Shown: positions 21,801 through 33,118 of the stretch, piece after piece
Layout of the letters: the number at the start of each line of letters is the position of its first letter
Numbering within the stretch: position 1 is the first letter of the stretch
NCBI RefSeq assembly: GCF_000143415.4
Contig: NW_003314273.1
Coordinates: 1,322,563-1,386,562 of the forward strand
Reading direction: 5' to 3'
DNA length: 64,000 nt
Source of the DNA: Selaginella moellendorffii
Lineage: Eukaryota > Streptophyta > Lycopodiopsida > Selaginellales > Selaginellaceae
Made by a program: the position numbers and the translations under genes
Notes under the pieces: model-generated
What the model was told of the DNA's origin: nothing
What the model saw: the letters and a program-made list of their open reading frames with translations, nothing else
Database searches by the model: none

Positions 21801-22920
21801 GAACGAAGTTCCTGGTTCAAAATGTTGAAATTGAACTATTTAAGGTGGTGTGTCCTGGTCGTGATGACCAAGTGGGAAGATCACCTAAGGGAAATAAACT
21901 ATGTCCGTGCGATGGCATAGTGAGTCCGAGGAAAGTAGTCTCTATAAAAGACCCATGGGAGGGTCACGAAGTTGGGCCGTGGATAGAGCCCATAGCAGAA
22001 GATGCTAAGGAGACGTACTAGGGGTGAACATCCTCCGGACTTGGCAAAGAAGAGTCTTTGCTATGGAACCGAAACAATACCTCAAGAAGGGAGGTAGAGA
22101 TTCAATGTTGCTTGGTGCAACAATCAACGGATAGGAGCAAAAGATGAGTGGCCAAGATAGGGCCGTGGAATCCCTTGGAAGGAATCCAAGTGACAAAGTT
22201 AGGCGAGGAACACTAATGTGTTGGACGCTAACAAGTTGTGAAAAAGGAAGTGTGTTTCCAAGGAGGGATTCCGAAATGCTCCGATTTGGCGAAAGTGGAA
22301 GCTCCAAGGGAGGGAGTGGTAAGGTAGCCAAATGATAGGGCCATGAACAGCCCTAGCACAAAGTATGATAACTGGAACTTTGGCACGAAATGGAAGAGAG
22401 GATGATGGTGCCCTCGAGTAGAGAACTTCCTAGGATGGGAAGTGGAGTTGCACAAAAAGGTGCAAGGCAAGGTGTCGGAGACACCTAGGAAATTGACTCC
22501 AAGAAGTCAAAATTCAAAGTTCCAAAGTGCAAAGGTTATATCGATGGAAATCGAGACTACTCGAGAAGGAGTAGTGGGATTGACTTAGAGAAGGGTCTCT
22601 AAGAGGTTTAGCGAGGACTAAATCAATAAAAGGAGAGAACCACTACATGTGGTCCAATCAATCTCTAAGTTGGAGAGACTACCCTCCTTAGAGGATAGGC
22701 AAGGCATGGTGAGCCTTTGATGTCAAACCATGGAGGCCTATGCAAAAGGCATGGTGAGCCTTCAATGTTAAACTATTGACGAATATGGAGAAGGCATGGT
22801 GAGCCTTCAATGTCAAACCATTGACAAATATTGGCTAGGTGCCAAGGATGGAAATGGTAACACACGCGAGTGTTACTTTACAAGATGGTTTACCGTTCGA
22901 TGAGGACATCGAACTTCGTC
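18811..22920 (+). other. Non-coding, hairpin-packed interior of element C
   Basis: No protein family is recognisable on either strand. The sequence is a chain of short perfect inverted repeats. Checked examples: 19702-19722 (9-bp stem, 3-nt loop), 19863-19879, 19893-19908, 20311-20328, 20653-20676 (9-bp stem), 20855-20878 (9-bp stem), 21016-21039, 21220-21234, 21555-21573, 21747-21763 (7-bp stem, loop TAG), 21775-21789, 21799-21813, 22448-22465, 22470-22486, 22493-22510, 22556-22575, 22584-22603 (8-bp stem). The last third resembles the 3' untranslated region of family B, including T-arm-like hairpins at 21336-21356 and 21359-21390. Function unknown; packaging or RNA structure is possible. 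Confidence 0.8.
22703..22835 (+). repeat. Three tandem units of about 46 bp before the polypurine tract of C
   Basis: AAGGCATGGTGAGCCTT opens three successive units (about 22702, 22746, 22793), each followed by (T/C)(G/A)ATGT(C/T)AAAC and CATTGAC-like words. This tandem lies 100 bp upstream of the 3' LTR. Confidence 0.8.
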
Positions 22921-22935
22921 TATGGGTGGTGGAGT
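22921..22935 (+). other. Polypurine tract of element C
   Basis: TATGGGTGGTGGAGT abuts the LTR start TGTGAG. The same GGGTGGTGGAGT context precedes B LTRs (for example 14004-14016), which supports a shared reverse-transcription machinery. Confidence 0.75.
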
Positions 22936-24698
22936 TGTGAGACACCAAATCCCTAGGCCCCAAAGTGGAGCTGGAAGGGCGCCACATGGTAGTGGCCGAA
23001 GCGAGAGCCAAACGAGCGTAACACGTTTGGACCAAAAGCTCCGACTTGAAAAGTCAAGAGCGGGAGTGGAACTCCCAACGAAGTGCTCGAGGAACGAGCA
23101 TGAAGCGAGCAAAAGGCGAGGCTCCAAAAAGGGACCCAAAAGGACCAACACATGACACATGGGAGTGTCCGAGATGGACTCGAGTTGGAGTCCGAAGTGG
23201 AGTCCGAGATGGACCCGAGTTGGAGTCCGAAGTGGAGTCCGAGATGGACCCGAGATGGAGTCCGAGATGGAGTCCGAAGTGGAGTCCGAGGTGGACCCGA
23301 GATGGACCCGAGTTGGAGTCCGAAGTGGAGTCCGAGATGGACCCGAGATGGAGTCCGAGATGGAGTCCGAGATGGAGTCCGAAGTGGACCCGAGATGGAC
23401 CCGAAATGGAGTCCGAGATGGAGTCCGAGATGGACCCGAGATGGAGTCCGAGATGGAGTCCGAGATGGACCCGAGATGGACCCGAGATGGAGTCCGAGAT
23501 GGAGTCCGAGATGGAGTCCGAAGTTGAGACCGAGACCGGGACCGAGATCGAGACCGAGACCGAGACCGAGACCGAGATCGGAACCGAGACCGAGACCGAG
23601 GCCGAGGCCGAGACCGAGCCCGAGCCCGAGTCCGAGTCCGAATCCGAGTCCGAGTCCGAGTCCGAGTCCGAGTCCGAGTCCGAGTCCGAGTCCGGAGCCT
23701 GAGAGGGTGAAAGCCCAAAGCGTTCGTCTCCCAGACCCTGGGGGGTTTGGTGAGCTCCAAAAGTATAGTAGGGGGAGGACTGCAGTGGAGCCAGTTTGGC
23801 CAGGAAAGGCCAGTTTGGCCGAGGAAGGCCGGACCCAGTGTTGGGTGATGAGCTGCCCACTGGGAAGTCCAAGACTAGAGTGAACACGGACCGACAAGTG
23901 GGGTAGCTTGGTGAAGTGTTCAAGAGCCGGCTCTAGTTCCCCCGGGAGATCGACTGGCCGATGCTCCCAGTCCAAGTGTGGGTGGCACTACCTACTTGGA
24001 TACCTGTCGTGGCTCAACGGAACCTCGCTCTAAGCCCATGGCTAGAGCACCTAAAGGCGAAAGACGAGGAGAGTACCCAGGTGGCTCGCGTAAGGCCACG
24101 GTGTTCCGAAATGTTGTCCCAAAGGCCCAGACTGTGGAAAGGAAGAGGAGCAGTCCTCTGGGGTAGTGACCAAGGACACAGTCGTGTGGTGAGGAAGTCC
24201 CAGAGGGCCGTGGGACTTAGTGGTCGGGCCTGTGGGTCTCGATCCAGTGGCAGTGTTGGCAAACACGGCCAGGGGCAGGAAGGGACTTAGTGGGGACTGA
24301 CCGAGGGATATTGGGGAAGGCTATTCCCCTTGTCGGTGGGCATCCTAAGGATGCTAAGGAGTGGATCTGAGATGACCACTCACGGATGGTTTGCCTAGTC
24401 TTGGAGAGCCAAGACGGGGATGCAAGTGGTATTGGACTACCAGTGTGGCAAAGGTGATTGGGCATGGCCTTAGCGTAACAGGCCGCTATGTCGGTGGTAC
24501 CTTTGAGTGTCGGTCATGGGATCGGACACGTGGAGCACTTGGACCAAGTGCAAATGTTGAGTGGCATGGATGCCATTCTCGGGGCTAGCAAGTCCCAAGT
24601 CCTGGATTGGACTTATGGAGGTTGTGAATGAGACTCCTCCAAGTGGTCAGAGGTGTGGTTAAGTGACTAAAGTAGAATGGAAAATTTAGTCGCTTACA
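22936..24698 (+). repeat. 3' LTR of element C
   Basis: Same length and, as far as read, the same sequence as the 5' LTR, including the tandem array (23165-23703). This identity is the main evidence for youth. Confidence 0.95.
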
Positions 24699-25447
24699 CC
24701 TACTTAAAAAACTCAATATCAGTTCATTTCCAGAAATACATGCATTTTACCTTTGGGACAACTTCTGACTGATCCCACTTGGTAACCTTAGGTTCTTGGT
24801 GTTCAGCCACACTTTATCCCTAGGTTAGAACTCTACATCCTAACACTTCTGGTTCACATATTTCACATATTCACAACTGCACCCAATGCAAGTTTGAAGC
24901 ATATATTTCTACCTCAAAGTCTTTACCAAAGTCTAGTAATGCAAATATGGGAGCCTTCTTCAATTTCCCTTTGAGGTGGACAAATGCCACCTCGCATTCC
25001 GCTGTCCATACCATGTTCTCTTTTTCTATTTGGTCCATTAAAGGCAAGATTACTCTCGAATAGTGTTTGATAAACTTTTGATAGCAGTTGTATAGCCCCA
25101 GGAATGCCCTTAACTTGTGTATATTCAATGGTCGTTCCCATTCTTGGATTGCTTAGACTTTTTCAAGGTCCATCTTGAGCCCATCCTTACCCACCATATG
25201 CCCAAGAAACTTTACCTCTTGTTGAGCAAAGTCAAACTCAGCTAAAGCATTGGCCCACCAACCCTATTTCCTTCTTAAGTCAAGTTGTGACAAGAAGTGT
25301 TTTGTAGCTACAATATCTGTGTAAACTTTGAAGTATCTCATAAGGTAGTGTTACCACTCCTTGAGTGCCTTGACCACCGCAAAGATTTCCTTCTTGTGGG
25401 CAAGCCACTTTCGCTAAGCCTTATCCAACTTCTTCGAGAGGAATACT
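24699..25447 (-). mobile_element. Chromovirus family B, copy c: pol remains in shuffled order, minus strand
   Basis: Continuation of copy c. After 24699 come about 150 bp of the integrase/chromodomain spacer, then a jump near 24880 to the RNase H start (LGLYNCYQKFIKHYSRVILP, DFGKDFEVEIYAS) and the RT end up to about 25240. At the word TCAAACTCA (about 25238) it jumps again to the RNase H end (minus strand VFLSKKLDKA near 25430), which should lie on the other side. The order is therefore permuted. Many stops. Confidence 0.75.
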
Positions 25448-27060
25448 ACATCCCGACGATATTGGTCCTTATTACGTCGATACCTATCTTGAACTTTGCC
25501 CATCGCCTTAGTAGCTCTATGGAAGGGACCTAAAAATTCTAAGTTTGGGAGTGAGCTAGAAGGCACTAGAGAGAGAGTGTGAGGGAGGGAGTGCGGAGGA
25601 CAGCAGCAGCATCTCACACGCCGTGGCAGCAGCACGTAGGGCTCTCCTCGTTCCTCCTCTTCCTCTCTTCTCTTGAAAGCAGCATCTCCGCACTTGGGTC
25701 GCGATTTCTCCTAAACGGCTGGGAGTTTCTTCGATTCCTTTGACAGGGGGCTTGTAGGAGTGGAGCATCACGTCCTCCTACAATGGCACAGCGAGATCTG
25801 CCACAGATCTGGAAATCTCGCTCACCCTAGTTGCGGCAGCAGCTAGGGTTTGCAAGCTTCATAATTTTTGGCTTTTGGTTCTAGGGGGAAATCAAGTTGT
25901 GGGAGTGATTGAGGTGAAGAAGAGGGACATCACCAGAATCACTAGCCCTCCATTAGCTTCGCCGGAGTGGCTATGGCAAGGATGAGCTCGTTTTCTCCTC
26001 TTTTCGCTCTCATGGCTTGGTATTCCCTCTTTTTCTCGATTCAACTTCACGGCTGGCATCCAGGGAGTGGCAAGAAGCACTCCTAGTAGCGGCGCTTCAT
26101 TCAGATCTGAGCTCCAGGAGATCTGGACAACCCTAGCTCGCGCTTTGGAATTAGGGTTCTTGGGCGGTGGCTAGGGTTAGGGTTCCTGGCAGCTAGGGTT
26201 CTGGCTGGCAGCTAGGGTTAGGGTTTGCCCTATTCTAGGGCTAGGGTTCCTTGGCAGCTAGGGCTTCTAGGGCTGGTGGTGGTGGGTCGCTGCGGTCCTA
26301 GGAGCCTCTTAAGGCATCTCGACGGTGGACGGACAGTTGCAAAAGCTCTAGAAATGGAGATCTTTGCCAAGATCTATGCGATCTTGCTTACTTTGACAAG
26401 TGATGGAGCAGTACGGTCAAGGATTGGTGGAGCTGAATGTCACTTTAGGGGTGACTTGGAGCAGCTGGGACTTGAAAAAATTCCCAGCTTTCTGGATTCT
26501 CTTTGGAAGACAACGCACGATATCTCGCTTTGAGGATGATTGGCAAGGGAGGATTTTTGGATCCAGTGGCAAGGGTTGCTGCCATGTTTGGGGCCAGCAG
26601 CCGACAGAGTTGATTCAATGCTGCACGCATAGGGGATCCGCATGTTTCCTCTCCAACGCTAGATCTAGAGCATTTGGCTCCCTAGGAGGAGGTTTGGGCC
26701 ATTTCTCTAGTCCCTTGGGCTAGGAATATTTCGAAGATGGGCTAGTGCACTTATCCCGTGTGGGAGGCAAGGTAGCACGCTCCGACTATGAGTTGGAGGA
26801 TGTTCACACCTCGCATGGATTTACAAGTTGGAGTCACATTGCGATGGGGCGTCATTTTGGCACCGAAGGTAGGTTGGTGGTGGAGGGCTTTATGGCAGTT
26901 TCGCGTGTCGCAGAGTGTAGCAGGTGGCTTCCAATTTCATGGTGGAGTCACCTAGGAGGTGGATGGCCCACAAGCAGTGCCGGGCGTCCATGCTCGTAGT
27001 CTCGCTAGTCTCTCTGAGAGTGCACTCTCGCTGTTGTTTTAGCCCCTAAGGGGCATTGGG
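25448..27060. other. Unassigned 1.6 kb with telobox-like motifs
   Basis: No coding family is recognised. 25560-25790 has a long polypyrimidine stretch on the plus strand (CCTCCTCTTCCTCTCTTCTC, about 25653), and 26110-26270 has many CTAGGGTT/TAGGGTTT words, the plant telobox (AAACCCTA) in reverse. It resembles the 5' leader of a plant gene or an LTR and lies between a B and a D copy, so an LTR of family D or another element is plausible. No second copy is present to test this. Confidence 0.3.
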
Positions 27061-27084
27061 GAATAGTACACACATGTTTCATCT

Positions 27085-30000
27085 AGACCAACCTTGGTGT
27101 AGCTGCTCTACATAAGTCTCAACAGCTGGGACTAACACTTCAGACATTGGTTTCGGTACAACAATCTATTGAGGCACCCCACGAGCATTCCCTTGCAGCA
27201 TCTCCCATGGAGAACAGCCAATAGCACTGTGAAATGTGTTGTTATAACAAATTCTGCCATGTCTAAATGCTCAGCCTAGTCGCATTGGTCCACCGCGATA
27301 TAGTATCGCAGATAATCCTCAACTTGAGCATTCACGTGTTCGGTCTGCCCATCAGTTTGAGGATGATAAGCTGTACTAAACTTCAACTTGGTACTGAACA
27401 ACTAGAATAGTGTGCCCAAAAACTTCCCAATAAATCTTGAATCTCTATCCAAGATCATCTCTTTGAGAAGACCATGAACCCGCACTACTTCATGGAAAAA
27501 GAGCTTTGCTACTTGCTTTGCATTCACTGTTTCTACAGTTAAAATGAAGTATGCAATCTTTGACAATTGATCCACAACCACCATCAAAGTATCATAACCC
27601 TTAGACTTTGGCAAGCAAGTGACTAAATCAAATGTCATACTCTAAAATGGCCATGCTGGTGCTCGAATGCATTGCAACTTTCTAGCATTGCTAGCAGTTT
27701 TACACTTACATTGCTAGCATATAAGGCAGGAACAGACATAATCCACTACATCACCTTCCATACTAGACCAGAAAAATCCCTTTTCCAATAAAGCAAGAGT
27801 CTTGCATTTTCCACCATGTCCCACTGCTGGAACATCATGATATTCCTGCAGAAACAACTACTGTAGATCAATATTGTCTTTACCAGATTTATATATGATT
27901 TCAAAATTATATCTAGCATGCTTCTCTTGCCAACAAGCTTGCTTTGGCATAAGCTTTGGCTATGTAGCAAAGTAGCTTAATGTGTTACTTTTTGTATAAA
28001 CCTTAATATGTCCACCCAAATAGTGTCTCTAGTGTTCCAGTGCCGACACTATAGCAAACATCTCTTTCTCGTCTGTTGGCCATCTTTGTTGGGTTTCATC
28101 CAATTTCTTGGAATAGAATGCAATAGAACAACTATGTCGCCTTAGTGTAACACCAACCGCTTTGTCACAATCTTGCTGTAACACAGCACCAATAGCATAG
28201 CTAGATGCATCATAATGCACTTCAAATGGTTTATCAAGATCCGAAATCCTAAGAACAGGAACCATAGTCAAGATCTCCTTCAACCATCAAAAACATGCTG
28301 ACAAGCTAGTGTCCAATGAAATGGTATACTACTCTCTGTCAACTCAGTCAATAGAAGAGAAATTCTTGCAAAATTGCGGACAACTTGCAATAATACCCTA
28401 CTAAACCGAGAAAGGAACGAACATTTGATACAGTGGTCGAGACTTCCTAGGACTTCACCACTTCTACCTTCTTTGGATCCACCTCAATTACGCCACCACC
28501 AACTATATATCTAAGAAAGTTTACATACAATTCTCCAAAAGCACATTTACTTTCTTTAGTATACAGTTTATGTTTGCACAACTTATGAAACACTAGCTCT
28601 AAGTGTTTCAAATGATCCTCCAACATTTCATTGAAAACTAGAATATCATAGATATATAGGATAACAAATGTGTCCAAATAATCTCCAAATATTCTATCCA
28701 TCATAGTGTTGAATGTTGCCAAAGAATTGCATAACCCAATGGCACTGTAAAGAACTCATAAGACTTGGTCAAATAAGTCATCAATGCGAAGCAAAGGATA
28801 ACTGTTCTTTACCATGATTTTATTGAGTGCCCGATAGTTGATACACATCCTCATGGTTCCATCCTTTTTCATAACAAAAAAGGACTAGCACTCCATAAGG
28901 TGATTTTCTTGGTCGGATATGACCTTTGTTAAGAAGGTCCACGAGTTGCTTCTTGAGTTCAACAATCTCCTTGATGTTCAAATGATACAAAGCTTTTGTA
29001 GGTGGTTTAGAACCCGGAATGACCTCAATCCGATGATCAACCTCATGGCTAGGAGGTAGCCCTGGTGGCAAATCCTTCGAAAAGATATTTTAATTCCTCG
29101 CCAACAACTTCAAAATCTTCTTTGGTACAGAATCAACCCTATCACCAATTTGAATTGAGTCACTATCACTCTCAGCTTCTATCACTTGAACCGAAAAGGT
29201 TCTACATCCCTTCTTAGCTGCTTTTTGAGTGGCTCTCGCAATCAAAAACTTAGCATCCCAATCCTTTAAGGAGTGCTTTTGCAACTGAAAGGACACATTG
29301 GGACGTCCTTCTGACTTCAATGTAATGCGACTTTGTCCAGCACTATAAATCCCTTTAATATATTTGTTGAAGAAATCCATACCAAACACCATCTAAAAAT
29401 CTGATATCTTCAACACTACCAAGTCCTTTTTTTCTTTCCACTTGGATATTTTTATTAAAACATCACTCACACATTTTCTAGTACTTGCCCACCTTTCACA
29501 AACTAGAAGTGTATGGGTGACATCTACTTAGCATTCAATCCTAACAACTTAACTAAGTCTTCAGATATCACGCTATGCGTAGGTCCTGTGTCAATCATCA
29601 CTCAAATTCAGTGTCTGTAGACAAAGCCTACCAGATACATCAATAGATCAGTGTTTGCTTTGACTGCGAGAAAAACTTGGGGAAAATAATTAAAGTAACT
29701 CACCTCTTCTTTCCCATAGTCTGCATTGACCAACTCGTCAACCCCTTCAGCTTCACCACCACCGTCTTCCCTTATGACATTAATACGAGACCTTGTTTTA
29801 TGTTTGTTGGGACATTTTAAGGACCTATGTCTTGACTCTCCACAATGGAAGCAATGACCCACACTACCCATTCTGCTAGGAGCAAGTTTTGCAGGTTGCT
29901 GCTACTTGTACCCACCAGGAGGAGGAACAAAGGGCTTAGGACCAGAAGAAGCTGTTGGTGGTTGCCAACCACCACCACCTTTGTTAACCATTGCTTGTGA

Positions 30001-31051
30001 ACCTCCAGGGCAGAATCTTCCTTTCACCCTTTATTTCCAATCACTTTATTTATTCCCAGAATTCTTATTCTTGTTTGAGGTACCACCATAAGGCTGCTGA
30101 TATTGTTCCATGAGTGAGTGACTAAGGCAACTTGTTGTGCTACTTCCTTACACTCCAAATATGTCTTCAGGCAACTTGTTGTGCTACTTCCTTACACTCT
30201 AAATATGTCTTCAGCTTAAACTTCAAAATCTCATTGCAAGAAAGTGAACTTAAACCCTTCAGGAAATAGCTTTGAGCATCTTTGTCACTCATATTGGCAA
30301 TCATAATATGCTTCTGAGCAAACACATTAATATAATGCATAAGATCCCCTTGCCGCTTTAACCACTACAACTCCGCGCGAAGCCTCAGACCAAGATCATC
30401 CAACAAGTATTCTTTATGGATAGGAGATTGCATCTTGGTCAAATTTCTAGTCTGCCCTATTTTAGCACACACCTGGTGGCACCAAGTTTTGGCATGATCA
30501 GTGAGAAAGGATTGTGCACATGCAACTTTCGTACGATCATCTACGACTGCCGCTATGAAATAGTTTTCCATATCATAGACCCAGTCTTCCAAAACCTAAT
30601 AGTCTCGCATGCCTTTGAAAATGGATGGTTTTGGAGGCTTGAATTTTGAAACTCATGCAACAGGGGGTGGTTGTAGAACTTCATCGTCTTCAAAACTTGA
30701 AGAGGAGTCTGGTTATTTAGATTTAGCTGCCTCAGCTTCCTTCTTCCTTTTCTTGTTCTCTTTCTTCAATTTGTGAACTTCCTTTCGTAAATTCTTGATC
30801 TCAACTTCCTGAGCCATACACTGTAATGCCGTAGCATCTGGCTCTTCCTCTTCTAACTTAGTCTCAGCCTCTTCCACAACATCTTTAGCAGAAGTTTCCT
30901 CCTCTTGATTCACCCATCTAGAGGTTTCAGTATCATCAACACGGTTCCTTTTCACCATCTCACTAGCTATATGCATGCCTCTATCAATAACTAAACATGC
31001 ATACAACATTTTTACCAGATGGTGCAATCCAACTAATCCTACATAGGTCAC
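27085..31051 (-). mobile_element. Gypsy family D, decayed gag-pol, minus strand
   Basis: Read right to left: gag N-terminal coiled-coil (EVEIKNLRKEVHKLKKENKK, about 30730-30800), gag core (MEDWVYDMENYFIAAVVDDR, 30592 down), zinc knuckle CFHCGESRHRSLKCP (about 29860-29810), protease and linker (29392-29090), RT (28820-29071 and 28447-28722, with YIYDILVF in place of the usual Y-x-D-D), RNase H (HYDASSYAIGAVLQQ, 28283 down), integrase core (MTFDLVTCLPKSKGYDTLMV, 27638 down) and integrase C-terminus (NNTFHSAIGCSPWEMLQG, about 27240-27180). Stops and shifts occur throughout. No LTR could be paired. A duplicated 44-bp word (CAACTTGTTGTGCTACTTCC at 30128 and 30172) marks a small tandem duplication. 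Confidence 0.85.
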
Positions 31052-31129
31052 TTCATATCTACTAGAAAAGTCTCTGTGTATGCAACTTGAGTCAAAAAAT
31101 CTGACAAAAGTTGGATAGGAATCGTTGAA

Positions 31130-31239
31130 ACAATTTCTCTAGAACCAAATGTAGTGCACCTTAATTTGGAGCCAAGCTCCAAGCCTGTTGTGCTACAAAA
31201 TGAAAGTCCACTGCAATCCCACAAGCACCAGCTCCCTGA
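31130..31239 (-). repeat. Scrap matching the E-type LTR at 44498-44600
   Basis: On the minus strand it reads GGGAGCTGGTG, then TTTTGTAGCACAAC and GGCTCCAAATT, in the same order as 44498-44600 plus. It lies between family D gag and the next B LTR. Confidence 0.65.
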
Positions 31240-31811
31240 TGTAAAGAACCAACTCACCGATGTGTTGTACGCTAAAAGATCCCTGAAAGCATGACCAAAA
31301 AGATAAAGAGTTCATCAGATGAGACTGAGTACGAGATCGAATCCAAGATTGACTCTGAGACCAAGTTAGAGACCGAGTCTGAGATCAAGTCCGAGACCGA
31401 GTCCGAGACCGAGTCCGAGATTGAGGTCGAGACCGAGTCCAAGATCGGGTTCGAGACCAAGTCTGAGATCTGAGATCGGGTTGGAGACCGAGTTCAAGAT
31501 CAAGTCCGAGACCGAGTCCGAGATCTGGTCCGAGATCAAGTCCAAGATCGAGTTCGAAATTGAGTCTAAGACCGAGTCTGAGGTAGAATCCAAGATCAAG
31601 TCCGAGACTGAGTCCAAATACTAATACAGGTTTGTGGGGTGAAAGCCCAAAACATGTGTCCCCCGGGGGGTGCTCAAGAGGGTTCCAAAAGTATAGTAGG
31701 GATAGTGAGGTTCAAGAACCAGTCTTGAAAGAACTCTCTAGTGGTGCTTTTGAATTGACTTGAGGTTGAGACGGGGCTTAGGGGCCTTGGGTGGGAGTGA
31801 GCATGGACTCC
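31240..31811 (+). repeat. Truncated family B LTR
   Basis: Starts TGTAAAGAACCAACTCACC and contains a hexamer array (31318-31625), the GTGAAAGCCCAAAAC box (31640) and AAAAGTATAGTAGGGATAG (31687). It breaks off at about 31806-31811, where the word GGACTC joins it to the 3' untranslated region of another B copy. Confidence 0.8.
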
Positions 31812-32069
31812 CTATGGGTATGTCAAATCCATAGATGTATTCTATAGAGGTTGAATTCAAGTCCTAACCCCTTAGTAAAGCAAAGCTAGGTTGAAGTCCC
31901 AACCCCATACCAGAGCGTGGTGAGGTGAGGGGTATAGGAACACCTATATTCCATTGTCATGGGCACACTACTAAGTGGGGGGATGCCCCCGGAGACATGG
32001 TCAACAAGTTGTAAGATTAAAAAAAGACATTCAATATGGGCATCGAACTTCTTCTACGGGTGGTGGTGT
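31806..32069 (+). other. Family B 3' untranslated region and polypurine tract
   Basis: Contains the stem-loop ATAGA-TGTAT-TCTAT (about 31830-31850), worn T-arm-like hairpins, and the polypurine context GGGTGGTGGTGT just before the LTR at 32070. Confidence 0.7.
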
Positions 32070-33024
32070 TGTAAGGAACCAACTCACCGAGGTGTTGTAG
32101 GCTGAAGGATCCCCGAAAGCACGACCAAAAAAATAAAGAGTTCATCGGATGAGACCGAGTCCAAGACCAAGTCCAAGATTGACTCTGAGACCGATTTTGA
32201 GACCGAGAGGTCTCGGACCCAATCTCGGATCTCGAACTTGGTCTTGGTCTCGGAGTCGGTCCCGGACTCAATCTCGGATCTGAGACCGAGTCCGAGATAG
32301 AGTCCGAGGTCGGGTCTGAGATTAAGTTCGAGATCGAGTTTGAGAACGAGTCCGAATACTAATACAAATCATGGGGTAAAAGCCCAAAGCGTGTGTCTCC
32401 CAGGGAGGGGGGGGGGGGGGCTGTACATGGACTCGGGTGGTGTTGAGGGGGGGCACCCAAGAAACTGCTTAAGAGCAGCTCCCACACCCAGAAGGGAAAC
32501 TAACTGCGGTACTCCCATACTCCCAGCTCATGTGAAATGGTGCCCCATTTGAGTACCTTGTGGCTCATTGGTCCTTGCCCTTCATAAGGGCTTGGGACTT
32601 CCCTTTAGAATGGAAGTGGGGGAGTAGGGGTACCCATACTAGGCTATTACCCCATAGTGTTTCCCCCCGGTGTCCTAAAGCAAGTGTTGCACCTAAGGTT
32701 GGGATTTAGAGGGTCCCATGATTAAACTTTGTTGTACCAAGGGATGTTAGAAACTTGAAGGCTTTGTGTGCTTTGTTGCTTGTGCCTACAAGGAGTGTAC
32801 CCGAACCTTAAGTCGAGTCTAATCTAGGGAGGGGGATTGGGAGAGAATTTGGGAATCCATGGATGGATGGCTAACGCTCCGTTGCTCGTGCAATGAGTTG
32901 CTAAGACCAAGTAGGACTAAGTAGGAGCTAGTACAATAGATGGATATCTTGGCAAGGGAACTTAATTAAGGCAACAGCTGTGGTGGTAAGCTAGCAAATT
33001 AGAAGGAAAAATTTGTGGCTTACA
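32070..33024 (+). repeat. Family B LTR flanked by 3' end on one side and gag on the other
   Basis: TGTAAGGAACC...GTGGCTTACA, about 955 bp, with a short disrupted hexamer array (32150-32365), a G run (32407-32420) and internal deletions. A polypurine tract precedes it and a primer-binding site (ATTTGGTATCAAAAC, 33025-33039) follows, so it served as both 3' LTR of one unit and 5' LTR of the next. Confidence 0.82.
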
Positions 33025-33118
33025 ATTTGGTATCAAAACCTTTTCCTCAATTCTAGCAAAGGATAGAGGTGGATTGTTGGGAGATGGCATAAGTAGGGTG
33101 TAAAATAATTAAGGCGGA

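Larger units (their letters stand above)
17033..24698 (+). mobile_element. Element C: complete young non-autonomous LTR retrotransposon (LARD-like)
   Basis: 7666 bp with two 1763-bp LTRs (17033-18795, 22936-24698), both starting TGTGAGACACC and ending CGCTTACA, flanked by a perfect CCTAC duplication (17028-17032, 24699-24703). A primer-binding site and polypurine tract are in place. The 4140-bp interior has no gag, protease, RT or integrase and no open frame beyond about 110 codons on either strand. The LTRs look identical over their whole length, so insertion is recent. Its 3' region, polypurine tract context (GGGTGGTGGAGT), LTR end and LTR box resemble family B, which suggests B proteins mobilise it. 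It fits the large retrotransposon derivative class. Confidence 0.93.
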
